NCBI RefSeq assembly: GCF_037095735.1
Contig: NZ_JBAWKD010000002.1
Span: forward strand, 62,001-126,000
Direction: 5' to 3'
Source: Frigidibacter sp037095735
GTDB lineage: Bacteria; Pseudomonadota; Alphaproteobacteria; Rhodobacterales; Rhodobacteraceae
DNA: 64,000 nt
In this document: piece after piece, positions 15,328 to 24,520 of the stretch
Layout of the letters: each line of letters starts with the position of its first letter
Position numbering within the stretch: position 1 is the stretch's first letter
Made by a program: the position numbers and the translations under genes
The notes under the pieces: generated by a model
What the model was told of the DNA's origin: nothing
Databases searched by the model: none
What the model saw: only the letters and a program-made list of their open reading frames with translations

Positions 15328-17901
15328 ATGGCAAAGAAGATGCTCATCGATGCCACCCACGCGGAAGAGACCCGCGTCGTGGTGGTGGACGGCAACAAGG
15401 TCGAGGAATTCGACTTTGAGACCGTAAACAAGCGGCAGCTCGCAGGAAACATCTACCTCGCGAAAGTCACGCGGGTCGAACCCTCGCTGCAGGCCGCTTT
15501 CGTGGATTACGGCGGGAACCGGCACGGCTTCCTCGCCTTCGCGGAAATCCACCCGGACTATTACCAGATCCCGCTCGCGGACCGTCAGGCGCTGCTCGAG
15601 GAAGAGCGCGCCTATGCCGAGGCGCAGGAGGCCGAAGAGGCCAGCCGCTCGAAGCGCCGCCGCCGCAAGCCGCGCCCCGAGGCTGCGGTCAGCGATGACG
15701 CGACCCTGTCGGGCGACGAGATCGCCGGCATGGACATCGTCGAGCTCGACGAGGGTGACGACGCCGCCGAACCGGTCGAGACCGCCGAGTCGCAGGCCGA
15801 GGACCAGCCCGAGACCGCGGGCGACGAGCCCTATGTCGCGGCCGACCACGCCGCCGACAGCGACGAGGACATCGAGTCGGTCGCCGACGAGGATGTCACC
15901 GAAGAGATCCGCAGCCCCCGCAAGCCGCGGGCGCGCCGCTACAAGATCCAGGAAGTGATCAAGGTCCGGCAGATCATGCTGGTCCAGGTCGTGAAGGAAG
16001 AGCGCGGCAACAAGGGGGCTGCGCTGACCACCTACCTGTCGCTCGCCGGCCGCTACTGCGTGCTGATGCCCAACACCGCCCGTGGCGGTGGCATCAGCCG
16101 CAAGATCACCAATGCCGCCGACCGCAAGAAGCTGAAGGAGATCGCGGCCGAGATGGAGGTGCCGGAAGGCGCCGGCCTGATCATCCGCACCGCCGGCAGC
16201 CAGCGCACGCCGCAGGAGATCCGCCGCGACTACGAATACCTGATGCGGCTCTGGACCCAGATCCGCGACCTCACGCTGAAATCGATCGCGCCGGCAAAGA
16301 TCTATGAAGAGGGCGACCTCATCAAGCGCTCGATCCGCGACCTGTTCTCGAAGGAGATCGACGAGGTCATCGTCGAGGGCGACCGCGGCTTCCTGGAAGC
16401 CCGCGACTTCATGAAGATGATCCTGCCGCAGCAGGTCCATCAGGTGAAGCACTACCACGAGACGCTGCCCCTGTTCGCGCGCTATCAGGTCGAAAGCTAC
16501 CTGTCGGGCATGTTCAACCCGACGGTGCAGCTGAAGTCGGGCGGCTACATCGTCATCGGCGTGACCGAGGCGCTGGTCGCGATCGACGTGAACTCCGGCC
16601 GGGCCACGAAAGAGGGCTCGATCGAGGACACGGCGCTGAAGACGAACCTCGAGGCGGCCGAGGAGGTCGCGCGCCAGCTGCGCCTGCGCGACCTTGCGGG
16701 CCTGATCGTCATCGACTTCATCGACATGGAAGAGCGCAAGAACAACGCCGCCGTCGAGAAGCGCCTGAAGGAGAAGCTGAAGACCGACCGCGCGCGGATC
16801 CAGGTCGGCCGCATCTCGGGCTTCGGCCTGCTGGAGATGAGCCGCCAGCGCCTGCGCCCCGGCATGCTCGAGGCCACGACGCAGCCCTGCGCCCATTGCC
16901 ACGGGACGGGGATCATCCGCTCGGACGACAGCCTCGCGCTGTCGATCCTGCGCGCGATCGAGGAAGAGGGCACCCGCAAGCGCTCGCGCGAGGTGCTGTT
17001 GCGCGCACCGATGTCGGTGGTGAACTTCCTGATCAACGCCAAGCGTGAGCACATCGCCCAGATCGAGGCGCGCTATGGCATGTCGGTGCGGATCGAGGTC
17101 GACCCGACCCTGATCTCGCCGGATTACCAGCTCGAGAAGTTCAAGACCGCGACCCGCGCGGTGCCGGAAGCGACCTCGGTCGTGATCTCGGGCACCGATG
17201 CCGGGCTGATGCCGGAAGAGGTCGAGATCGAGGCCGTGGTCGTCGCCGAAGAGGTGGTGGTCGAGGCCGAGGTGGTCGAGGCGCCGGTCGAGGCGGCAGC
17301 GGACACGCGCCCCGAGGGCGAGGGCGACCGCGGTCCGAAGAAGAAGCGCCGCCGTCGGCGGAAGCGGAAGGGTCTGGGCGCCCCGGGTGAGGTCAACGGC
17401 GCAGCCGAGGGCGACGATGGCGACGACGAGGGTGACGAGGCCGAGGCCGCTGACGCCGAGGTTGCGGCAGAGCCGGTGGCAGAACCCGTCGCCGTGCCCG
17501 AGCCCGTGATCGAGTCGGCCCCGGCCGCCGCGGTCGAGGTCGTGCCCGAGGCCGTCGTCGAACCGGCCGCCGAAGAGGCCGCGCCGAAGAAGAAGCGCGC
17601 GCCGCGCCGCAAGAAGGCCGAGGCCCCTGCCGAGGTGGTTGCACCCGAGCCCGCACCCGAACCGGTGGCCGAAGAGGCCGCGCCGAAGAAGAAGCGTGCC
17701 CCGCGCCGCAAGAAGGTCGAGGCCGAGCCCGCCGCAGAGGTCGCCGAGGTCGCTGCCGAGCCTGCGCCCGAGCCCGTTCCTGCGCCGGTCATCGAGTCGG
17801 CCCCGGCCGCACCGGTCGAGGTCGCCCCGGCCTCTGCCGAGCTGGAACCGACCGCCGAGGACGACGGCAAGTCGAAGCGCCGGGGCTGGTGGGCGCGCTG
17901 A
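15328..17901 (+). CDS. rne: Ribonuclease E
   Basis: Endoribonuclease of 857 aa that cleaves single-stranded AU-rich RNA in mRNA turnover and rRNA/tRNA processing. Start MAKKMLIDATHAEETR is conserved. The S1 domain (about 35-210) is interrupted by a long acidic insertion (about 90-195), as in other alphaproteobacteria. The catalytic DNase I-like domain has AIDVNSG and VIDFID, which carry the metal-binding aspartates. The Zn-link CAHCHGTG joins the tetramer. The C-terminal third (about 640-857) is low-complexity with alternating acidic Ala/Glu/Val runs and basic blocks, including two copies of EEAAPKKKRAPRRKK. It is probably the disordered RNA- and partner-binding scaffold. Confidence 0.96.
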   Translation: MAKKMLIDATHAEETRVVVVDGNKVEEFDFETVNKRQLAGNIYLAKVTRVEPSLQAAFVDYGGNRHGFLAFAEIHPDYYQIPLADRQALLEEERAYAEAQEAEEASRSKRRRRKPRPEAAVSDDATLSGDEIAGMDIVELDEGDDAAEPVETAESQAEDQPETAGDEPYVAADHAADSDEDIESVADEDVTEEIRSPRKPRARRYKIQEVIKVRQIMLVQVVKEERGNKGAALTTYLSLAGRYCVLMPNTARGGGISRKITNAADRKKLKEIAAEMEVPEGAGLIIRTAGSQRTPQEIRRDYEYLMRLWTQIRDLTLKSIAPAKIYEEGDLIKRSIRDLFSKEIDEVIVEGDRGFLEARDFMKMILPQQVHQVKHYHETLPLFARYQVESYLSGMFNPTVQLKSGGYIVIGVTEALVAIDVNSGRATKEGSIEDTALKTNLEAAEEVARQLRLRDLAGLIVIDFIDMEERKNNAAVEKRLKEKLKTDRARIQVGRISGFGLLEMSRQRLRPGMLEATTQPCAHCHGTGIIRSDDSLALSILRAIEEEGTRKRSREVLLRAPMSVVNFLINAKREHIAQIEARYGMSVRIEVDPTLISPDYQLEKFKTATRAVPEATSVVISGTDAGLMPEEVEIEAVVVAEEVVVEAEVVEAPVEAAADTRPEGEGDRGPKKKRRRRRKRKGLGAPGEVNGAAEGDDGDDEGDEAEAADAEVAAEPVAEPVAVPEPVIESAPAAAVEVVPEAVVEPAAEEAAPKKKRAPRRKKAEAPAEVVAPEPAPEPVAEEAAPKKKRAPRRKKVEAEPAAEVAEVAAEPAPEPVPAPVIESAPAAPVEVAPASAELEPTAEDDGKSKRRGWWAR

Positions 17902-17924
17902 GCGCCCCCCTCGCCTGACAGATG

Positions 17925-17958
17925 AAAACGCCCCCTGTCACAAGCAGGGGGCGTTTTT
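17925..17958 (+). terminator. Rho-independent terminator of rne
   Basis: GC-rich stem CGCCCCCTG / CAGGGGGCG with TCACAAG loop, A-tract before and five T residues after. This is a canonical intrinsic terminator 24 bp after the rne stop; the A/T symmetry may also let it serve the opposite strand. Confidence 0.93.
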
Positions 17959-17986
17959 CGTTACGGGCCTTGCTGGCGGGACGGCC

Positions 17987-18217
17987 TCAGCCGCGCTCGA
18001 CCACGTAGCGCCTGACCTCGCCCGCGGTCTCGGCCGCGACCAGCCGGTGCCCGCCCTCGCGGCAGAAATGCGGAACGTCGATCCACGAGGCGGGGTCGGT
18101 CGCCAGAAGCCGCACCTGCGTGCCCGAGGGCAGCTGCAGCAGCCGCTTGCGCAGCCTGAGCACCGGCAGCGGGCAGAGCAGCCCGCGCGCGTCGATCTCG
18201 ATCATCCCGTCCTGCAT
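17987..18217 (-). CDS. TusA-family sulfur carrier protein
   Basis: Protein of 76 aa in the TusA/SirA fold. The conserved CPxP motif is present as GLLCPLPVLR (Cys15), where the cysteine carries persulfide sulfur. Such proteins move sulfur to tRNA thiolation, molybdenum cofactor or sulfur oxidation systems. The specific partner is not apparent here. The gene is divergent from thrS and convergent with rne. Confidence 0.88.
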   Translation of the reverse strand: MQDGMIEIDARGLLCPLPVLRLRKRLLQLPSGTQVRLLATDPASWIDVPHFCREGGHRLVAAETAGEVRRYVVERG

Positions 18218-18293
18218 CGGCCCCCTCCTGCTGTGCCCTTGCGGTAGCGCGCACCCTGCCCGGCTGTCCAGCCTTGACCGCCGGCGGGGGCCG

Positions 18294-18322
18294 TTGACAC
18301 CCCGCCGCGAACGCGGGATAGA
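18294..18322 (+). promoter_or_regulatory. Predicted thrS promoter
   Basis: Consensus -35 TTGACA (18294-18299), 17-bp spacer and GATAGA at the -10 position, in the divergent tusA-like/thrS gap. The start of transcription would fall about 55 nt before the thrS ATG. No T-box or other leader RNA is recognisable. Confidence 0.5.
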
Positions 18323-18385
18323 AGGCGCCGTACATAACCCGCAACCGGGCGTTCCGTGGGCGCCAAACCGACGAGGAGAGCCATC

Positions 18386-20332
18386 ATGGCCCAGATTTCC
18401 CTCACCTTTCCAGATGGCAACAGCCGCGTCTACGACGCCGGCGTGACCCCTGCCGAGGTCGCCGCCTCGATCGCGCCGTCGCTCGCGAAGAACGCGATCT
18501 CGGCCAGCGTCGACGGCGCGCATTGGGATCTCGCCTGGCCGATCGAGGCCGATGCGAAGCTCGCCATCAACACGATGAAGGATCCCGAGCCCTCGCTCGA
18601 GTTGATCCGCCACGACTTCGCCCATGTCATGGCCCGCGCCGTGCAGGAGATCTGGCCCGACGTGAAGGTCACCATCGGCCCGGTCACCGAGACGGGCTGG
18701 TTCTACGACTTCGACCGGTCCGAGCCGTTCACGCCCGAGGATCTGGGCGCGATCGAGAAGAAGATGAAAGAGATCATCAACGCGCGCGACCCGGTGAAGA
18801 CCGAGGTCTGGGACCGCGCGCGGGCGATCGCCTATTACGAAGAGCGCGGCGAGACCTTCAAGGTCGAGCTGATCGCCCGCATCCCCGAAGACGCGCCGAT
18901 CCGCATGTATTGGCACGGCGAATGGCAGGACCTGTGCCGGGGCCCGCACCTGCAGCACACCGGCCAGCTGCCGGCCGATGCCTTCAAGCTGATGGGCGTG
19001 TCCGGCGCCTACTGGTTCGGCGACGTGAGCCGCCCGCAGCTGCAGCGCATCACCGGCGTGGCCTTCCGCAACCGCGACGAGCTGAAGGCGCATCTGACCA
19101 TGCTCGAGGAGGCCGCGAAACGCGACCACCGCAAGCTCGGCCGCGAGATGGAGCTGTTCCACCTGCAGGAAGAGGCGCCGGGCATGGTGTTCTGGCACCC
19201 GAACGGCTGGACGGTCTATCGCCTGCTGCAGGAATACATGGGCCGCCGCCAGCGCCGCGCCGGGTATAAAGAAATCAAGACCCCGCAGGTCGTCGACCGC
19301 GTGCTGTGGGAGAAGTCGGGCCACTGGGACAACTACCGCGAGAACATGTTCATCGTCGAGGTCGACGAGGAAGGCGCGAAGGAAAAGCGCATCAACGCGC
19401 TGAAGCCGATGAACTGCCCCTGCCACGTGCAGGTCTACAACCAGGGCCTGAAGTCCTACCGCGACCTGCCGCTGCGTCTGGCCGAGTTCGGCTCGTGCCA
19501 CCGTTACGAGTCCTCTGGCTCGATGCACGGGCTGATGCGGGTGCGGGGCTTCACGCAGGATGACGCGCACATCTTCTGCACCGAGGACCAGATCGAGGAA
19601 GAGTGCGGGGCGTTCATCGCGCTCCTGTCCTCGGTCTACAAGGATCTGGGCTTCGAGAGCTTCGACATCAAGCTGTCGACCCGCCCCGAGGTCCGCATCG
19701 GCTCGGACGAGACCTGGGACAAGGTCGAGGGCGCGCTGAAGGGCGCGATCGAGCGGCTGGGCCTGCCCTACGAGATCAACGAGGGCGACGGCGCCTTCTA
19801 CGGGCCGAAGCTCGATTTCAAGCTGACCGACGCGATCGGCCGGCAGTGGCAGTGCGGGACCTTCCAGGTCGACCCGAACCTGCCGGACCGTCTGGGCGCG
19901 GAATATGTCGGCGAGGACGGGGCCAAGCACCGCCCCTACATGCTGCACCGCGCGATCCTGGGCTCGTTCGAGCGCTTCATCGGCATCCTGATCGAGAACT
20001 ACGCGGGCAAGATGCCGTTCTGGCTGGCGCCGCGGCAGGTGGTCGTGGCCTCGATCGTCTCGGACGCCGACGGCTATGTGGCCGAGGTCGTCGAGGCGCT
20101 GGCGAAGCTTGGCATCCGCGCCGAGGCCGACACGCGCAACGAGAAGATCAACTACAAGGTCCGCGAGCATTCGGTGGGCAAGGTGCCGGTGATTCTCGCC
20201 ATCGGCATGAAGGAAGTCGAAGAGCGCACCGTTTCCGTGCGACGCCTTGGCGAGACCCGCACCGAAACCTTGGGGCTCGATGCTGCGGTTGCACAATTGG
20301 CTGCGGAAGCCAGGTCGCCCGACCAGTGCTGA
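18386..20332 (+). CDS. thrS: Threonyl-tRNA synthetase
   Basis: Class-II aminoacyl-tRNA synthetase of 648 aa charging tRNA-Thr. Start at 18386 (MAQISLTFPDG) is preceded by GAGGAGAG. Domain order is TGS (1-62), the editing domain with HDFAHVMAR (about 70-230), and the catalytic core with the Zn ligand in NCPCH. HRYE and the motif 3 stretch MLHRAILGSFERF follow. The C-terminal anticodon-binding domain is at about 545-640. Full length; the bacterial editing domain is present. Confidence 0.98.
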   Translation: MAQISLTFPDGNSRVYDAGVTPAEVAASIAPSLAKNAISASVDGAHWDLAWPIEADAKLAINTMKDPEPSLELIRHDFAHVMARAVQEIWPDVKVTIGPVTETGWFYDFDRSEPFTPEDLGAIEKKMKEIINARDPVKTEVWDRARAIAYYEERGETFKVELIARIPEDAPIRMYWHGEWQDLCRGPHLQHTGQLPADAFKLMGVSGAYWFGDVSRPQLQRITGVAFRNRDELKAHLTMLEEAAKRDHRKLGREMELFHLQEEAPGMVFWHPNGWTVYRLLQEYMGRRQRRAGYKEIKTPQVVDRVLWEKSGHWDNYRENMFIVEVDEEGAKEKRINALKPMNCPCHVQVYNQGLKSYRDLPLRLAEFGSCHRYESSGSMHGLMRVRGFTQDDAHIFCTEDQIEEECGAFIALLSSVYKDLGFESFDIKLSTRPEVRIGSDETWDKVEGALKGAIERLGLPYEINEGDGAFYGPKLDFKLTDAIGRQWQCGTFQVDPNLPDRLGAEYVGEDGAKHRPYMLHRAILGSFERFIGILIENYAGKMPFWLAPRQVVVASIVSDADGYVAEVVEALAKLGIRAEADTRNEKINYKVREHSVGKVPVILAIGMKEVEERTVSVRRLGETRTETLGLDAAVAQLAAEARSPDQC

Positions 20333-20534
20333 CAGGCCCTGCAGGGGGGCGGAGCACCCGCCCTTCTGCGAGAAAGCTTGATTTTCGGTTCGAAACCCGC
20401 ACTCTCATTGTTGCGTGACCGCAGACTTTCCTACCGCTTCCTTCCCTAGGCAGCCGGACTCGGAAGACCTGGCTGCACGGCTCGCGGGCAATAGCGCCCC
20501 CGGGATTGAGGTGATTGTGAGGAGAGGCGCGGTC

Positions 20535-20741
20535 ATGGCCACTGGCACCGTGAAATGGTTCAACAGCACGAAGGGTTACGGCTTCATCGCCCCGGATGAA
20601 GGCGGCAAGGACGTGTTCGTGCATATTTCCGCTGTCGAGCGGGCCGGATTGAAGGGCCTGAACGACAACCAAAAGATCGGGTACGAACTGCAGTCGGGCC
20701 GCGACGGCCGCGCCTCGGCGACCGATCTGAAGCTGCTCTGA
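20535..20741 (+). CDS. Cold-shock-domain protein (CspA family)
   Basis: RNA/ssDNA-binding protein of 68 aa. Start MATGTVKWFNSTKGYGFI follows a strong GAGGAGAGG ribosome site. Both RNA-binding motifs are present: KGYGFI (RNP1) and VFVHIS (RNP2). It acts as an RNA chaperone. The upstream 200 bp (20333-20534) contains no other gene and may include a regulated leader. Confidence 0.95.
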   Translation: MATGTVKWFNSTKGYGFIAPDEGGKDVFVHISAVERAGLKGLNDNQKIGYELQSGRDGRASATDLKLL

Positions 20742-20775
20742 CCCCCTTTTCTGGCCCCCATCGCGGGGGGCGCGA

Positions 20776-20799
20776 CGGCCCCCGGGACGGGGGCCGTTT
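20776..20799 (+). terminator. Terminator of cold-shock gene
   Basis: Perfect 9-bp stem CGGCCCCCG / CGGGGGCCG with GGA loop followed by TTT, between two convergent genes. Confidence 0.8.
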
Positions 20800-20811
20800 G
20801 CAGCGGGCGGG

Positions 20812-21144
20812 CTAGCGGCTGGCCAGCAGCCGGTCGAGCGTCGCCGCAGACCATCCCAGTGTCAGCAGAGCGCCCGAGCGCACGACCGGGCGCTTCATCA
20901 GCGTGGGATGCGCGGCCAGAAGCGCGTCGGGGTCCTGCGCACGCTCGTCCTCGGACAGGCTGCGCCAGGTGGTCGAGGCGCGGTTCACCAGCTTGTCGCC
21001 AAAAGCCGCGAGGAATTCGGCCCGCTCGGCCGCGGTCAGCGGATCGGCCCGCAGGTCGCGGAAGCTGACCTCGGCCCCCTCGGCCTGCAGGGCGGCGCGG
21101 GCCTTGCGGCAGGTGTCGCAGGTGGGAATGCCGTAGAGGATCAT
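20812..21144 (-). CDS. ArsC/Spx-family thioredoxin-fold protein
   Basis: Protein of 110 aa with the CxxC redox motif GIPTCDTCRKA near the N-terminus and the family feature LMKRPVVRS about residues 82-90. It is related to arsenate reductase ArsC and to Spx/YffB proteins. There is no arsenic resistance operon nearby, so a general thiol reductase or YffB-like role is more likely than arsenate detoxification. Confidence 0.87.
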   Translation of the reverse strand: MILYGIPTCDTCRKARAALQAEGAEVSFRDLRADPLTAAERAEFLAAFGDKLVNRASTTWRSLSEDERAQDPDALLAAHPTLMKRPVVRSGALLTLGWSAATLDRLLASR

Positions 21145-21192
21145 GGGCCCTGGCCTTTCGGAAGCTGTCGCCCCGCTTCTATCCCGGCAGGG

Positions 21193-21594
21193 TCACGAGG
21201 TGAAGGCGCGGGTGATCAGCACGCCCGCCCAGGCGGCGAGGCCCGTCAGGACGGTGCCCCAGGCCATGTCGGTGGCGACCATCACCGGCGACCAGCCGCG
21301 CAGGGTGGCGTAGTTGGTGAATTCGTAGGTGCCATAGGCCATGGCGCCCACCAGCGCGCCGCGCCAGAGCGCCTGCCCCGGCACGCCCTCGCGCAGGGCC
21401 GGATACGAGACCAGCGCGATCAGCCCCGCCACATAGGCCAGGTAGAAGACCGCCGCCGGGCCCAGCCGCAGCTCTGGCGCCAGCAGGTCGCCGATGTTGC
21501 GCGCGAAGAGCGGGTGGATCACCGACTTCAGCATCACCGCGTCGAGCAGCAGGAAAACAAGCGAAGTCGAAATGTAGAGGGTCAGGATCTGCAT
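21193..21594 (-). CDS. DUF2177 family membrane protein
   Basis: Integral membrane protein of 133 aa with four hydrophobic helices. Start MQILTLYISTSLVFLLLDAVML matches the family N-terminus. GTYEFTNYATLRGW in the middle is the typical conserved stretch. Function is unknown. It is upstream of the ArsC-like gene on the same strand with a 48-bp gap. Confidence 0.85.
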   Translation of the reverse strand: MQILTLYISTSLVFLLLDAVMLKSVIHPLFARNIGDLLAPELRLGPAAVFYLAYVAGLIALVSYPALREGVPGQALWRGALVGAMAYGTYEFTNYATLRGWSPVMVATDMAWGTVLTGLAAWAGVLITRAFTS

Positions 21595-21661
21595 GGGCTG
21601 GTCTCCGGGTATCGTGCAGGATACGCGCGGGCCCGGCCGGCGGATCACCCCCGGACGTCGC

Positions 21662-21976
21662 TCAGGCGCAATGCACCCGCCACGACAGCGCCGTGATCGC
21701 CTCGGCCCCGCCATTGCCGATCACCACGGTCGAGGGGCGGTGGCCGACGGGGGTCTTGCCCTGCGCCACGCACAGCGGGCGGATGATCCGCGCGGCGCCG
21801 TCGGCGTTGATGAAGCCGGTCTGGGCGATGACGTGATAGCTGTCGGCACCCGAGGCGGTGACGCGGTAGACATAGGGCGCGTAGGCCCGCGGAACCGGGA
21901 CGGTGGTCGCGGCACAGGCGGCACCGGCGGCGCAGAGCGCCGAAAGGCCCAGCAGGGCGGCAAGGGATCGGGTCAT
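21662..21976 (-). CDS. Hypothetical exported small protein
   Basis: Protein of 104 aa with a clear signal peptide (MTRSLAALLGLSALCAAGAACA). The mature part has two cysteines (in PLCVAQG and RVHCA) that could form a disulfide in the periplasm. No family was recognised. It lies 67 bp upstream of the DUF2177 gene on the same strand. Confidence 0.7.
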   Translation of the reverse strand: MTRSLAALLGLSALCAAGAACAATTVPVPRAYAPYVYRVTASGADSYHVIAQTGFINADGAARIIRPLCVAQGKTPVGHRPSTVVIGNGGAEAITALSWRVHCA

Positions 21977-22066
21977 GATCTGCTCCGGGTCTGGGATCTG
22001 GTGGCAGGCACCTGAAGACCGGGGCACATCGGGGCCCCGCCCCGCGATGGTAGCCCGCCTTCCGGG

Positions 22067-22137
22067 GCCGGCAAGGCGGGCCCGGAGAGCGGACCCGGCA
22101 AGGCAGGCCCGGCAAGGCCGGACCCGCAAGGCGGGCC
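22067..22137. repeat. Short degenerate tandem repeat downstream of kup
   Basis: About five copies of a 13-15 bp unit resembling CGGCAAGGCGGGCC (variants with CGGACC and AGGCAGGCC) fill the gap between the kup stop and the next gene. Copies can pair with each other, so the transcript may form a structured 3' end. Confidence 0.65.
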
Positions 22138-22139
22138 TG

Positions 22140-24131
22140 TCAGAAGGTCACGCGCTCCCCAAGCTCGATCACCCGGTTGCGGGGCAGCCGGAAGTAATCG
22201 GTCGGATCGGCCGAGAAGCGGTAGAGAAGCGCGAAGACGTTGCGCTGCATCCGGTCGAGGATGAAGCCCGGCGCCGGCACCGGGCGCTTGCGGCCAAGGA
22301 AGAAGCTCGTGCTCATCACGTCGAACTTCAGCCCCCGCGCCCGGGCCATCATCAGCCCGCGCGCGACGTTCGGATCCTCCATGAAGCCGAAACGCAGCGT
22401 GAGCCGCGCGAAGCGGTCCGAGATCACCTCGAGTTCGATGCGTTCCTCGGGCAGCGCCACCGGCATCCTGAGCGATTCCACCGTCATCAGCACCGTGCGA
22501 TCGTGCAGAACGCGGTTGTGCTTGATGTTGTGCAGCAGCGCCGAGGGCACCACGGAGGGGTCGGCGGTCAGGAAGAAGGCGGTGCCCGGCACCACCTCGA
22601 CCGTGCCCTTGGCCGCGCTGCGCTCGATCGAGCCGCGGAAGCTTTCGAAGCTGACGGCGTTGCGCAGGTTCTTCAGCAGCATCGCCTGCGTGCCGGCCCA
22701 CCAGCACCACATCATCAGCCCCAGCACCGTCGCGACCAGCACCGGGACATAGCCGCCCGCCGGGATCTTCACCACGTTCGCGGCAAGGAACGACAGCTCG
22801 AACAGGCCGATCGGCACCAGGCCCAGCAGCAGCGGCCAAGGCAGCCGGCCCGAGGCCTTCAGGTAGAGGATCACGAGGATCGTGGTCAGCACCATCGTGC
22901 CGGTCACCGCGAGCCCGTAGGCCGCGGCCAGCGCCTCGGACGATCGGAAGTCGATCACCAGCCACAGCACGCCCGCCAGCAGCGCCCAGTTGATCACCGG
23001 GACGTAGATCTGCCCCGACTGGTCGGCCGAGGTGTGGCGGATCCGCATGCGCGGCAGCAGGCCAAGCTGCATCGCCGCGCGGGTCATCGAGAAGGCGCCC
23101 GAGATCACCGCCTGGCTGGCGATGATCGTGGCCAGCGTCGTCAGCAGGACGAAGGGCGCGAGCAGCCCCGCGGGGATCATCGCGAAGAAGGGCTGCTCGA
23201 TGCTGGCCGGGTCGCGCAGCACGATCGCGCCCTGCCCGAGATAGTTCAGCAGCAGCGCCGGCATCACCAGCGCGAACCAGGCGACCACGATCGGCTTGCG
23301 TCCGAAATGGCCGAGGTCGGCATAGAGCGCCTCGGCCCCGGTGACGGCGAGGAAGACCGCGCCCATCACGATGAAGGCGGTGGCACGGTGATGGGCGAGG
23401 AACGTCAGCGCGTGCCATGGGCTGAAGGCCGAGAGCACCGAGGGGTGCTGGGCGATCTGCACCAGCCCGGCAAGGCCGAGCACCAGGAACCACAGCAGGC
23501 AGATCGGCCCGAAGAACCGCGAGACGCGCACCGTGCCGCCCTTCTGCACCCAGAACAGCCCGAGCAGGATCACCACCGTCACGCTGACCACCCAGGGCGC
23601 CAGATGCGGCGCGACCAGCTCGCCCCCCTCGACCGCGGACAGGACCGAGATCGCGGGGGTGATGATCGCATCGCCGAAGAACAGCGCCGATCCGGCGATG
23701 CCCAGAAGCAGGACCGGGATCGAGCGGCGCCCGATCGCAAGGCGCACCAGCGTGTAGAGGGCGAGGATCCCGCCCTCGCCGCGGTTGTCCTGCTTGAGCA
23801 GGAACAGGACGTATTTCACCGTCACGACCAGCAGCACCGCCCAGATCAGCAGGGACAGCAGTCCCAGCACCTCGGCGCGTTCCAGCCCGTCTTCGGCGAC
23901 GGGCCGCAGCGCCTCGCGGAAGGCGTAGATCGGGCTGGTGCCGATGTCGCCATAGACGACCCCCAGCGCGCCGAGGGCGAGCGCGGGAAGCGATTGTCCT
24001 TGCGGGGAATGGGGCGTTTCCGCCTCGGCATCCGCCTCGGCGTCGAGATAGGCGGCAATGTCGAGTTCATCCTCGTCATAGCCGGCCCCGGCAGGGCTGG
24101 GAGCGCCCGTGCCGGGAAGGGAGGAGGCCAT
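22140..24131 (-). CDS. kup: KUP-family potassium transporter
   Basis: Potassium uptake protein of 663 aa with about twelve membrane helices (about 50-490) and a C-terminal cytoplasmic domain. GALGVVYGDIGTSPIYA in the first helix is the family signature; SALFFGDAIITPAISVLSA follows. Family members import potassium by proton symport. The N-terminus carries a roughly 45-residue acidic extension (AEADAEAE region) not seen in the shorter E. coli protein. Confidence 0.95.
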   Translation of the reverse strand: MASSLPGTGAPSPAGAGYDEDELDIAAYLDAEADAEAETPHSPQGQSLPALALGALGVVYGDIGTSPIYAFREALRPVAEDGLERAEVLGLLSLLIWAVLLVVTVKYVLFLLKQDNRGEGGILALYTLVRLAIGRRSIPVLLLGIAGSALFFGDAIITPAISVLSAVEGGELVAPHLAPWVVSVTVVILLGLFWVQKGGTVRVSRFFGPICLLWFLVLGLAGLVQIAQHPSVLSAFSPWHALTFLAHHRATAFIVMGAVFLAVTGAEALYADLGHFGRKPIVVAWFALVMPALLLNYLGQGAIVLRDPASIEQPFFAMIPAGLLAPFVLLTTLATIIASQAVISGAFSMTRAAMQLGLLPRMRIRHTSADQSGQIYVPVINWALLAGVLWLVIDFRSSEALAAAYGLAVTGTMVLTTILVILYLKASGRLPWPLLLGLVPIGLFELSFLAANVVKIPAGGYVPVLVATVLGLMMWCWWAGTQAMLLKNLRNAVSFESFRGSIERSAAKGTVEVVPGTAFFLTADPSVVPSALLHNIKHNRVLHDRTVLMTVESLRMPVALPEERIELEVISDRFARLTLRFGFMEDPNVARGLMMARARGLKFDVMSTSFFLGRKRPVPAPGFILDRMQRNVFALLYRFSADPTDYFRLPRNRVIELGERVTF

Positions 24132-24520
24132 TTCGGACCCTTTCGTGCGAAACCACCGTCGTTCGACTTATCACGAAATCGTGGCTCGGCAAATCGGGGT
24201 GCCGCGCCGCGGCGGAAGATGGCCGGCCCGCGGCGCGCTGCGCTTTTCGGGACGGCCTGAGGATCGGCACGAACTTCATTGCGGCAAGGGGCGCCGGTCC
24301 TGTCCGGCCACCATCCCGGCCCGGGCCCCCTGCCCGGCGCTTCCCGCGGTCCGTTCCGGGCCAGCTTGGGCCACAGTCCAGCGCGGAGCCCGACCCAGAA
24401 CGAATCTCTGCGCAGCATGTGCGTCAGCCCACCGCGGGCCCCGGCCGGGCGCCGCCCGGCCCAAGTCCGCCTCAGCCCATCGCGGGCCTCAGCCCAGACC
24501 CGCCTCAGCCCAGACCGGCG
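24132..24520. other. Gap upstream of kup with short repeats
   Basis: This 389-bp stretch holds no credible gene. Near the kup start is the inverted repeat CACGA-AA-TCGTG (24172-24183), a possible operator. Between 24466 and 24530 a unit like CCTCAGCCCAGACC is repeated about three times, ending at the 3' end of the neighbouring dehydrogenase gene. Confidence 0.5.

Noticed and set aside
18218..18385. T-box or other riboswitch before thrS
   Set aside because: The leader is too short (about 55 nt from the predicted start) and no T-box elements are present.
20812..21144. Arsenate resistance operon
   Set aside because: The ArsC/Spx-like gene stands without arsR, arsB or acr3 genes.
22067..22137. 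CRISPR array
   Set aside because: Units are only 13-15 bp, degenerate and directly adjacent with no spacers; no cas genes are nearby.
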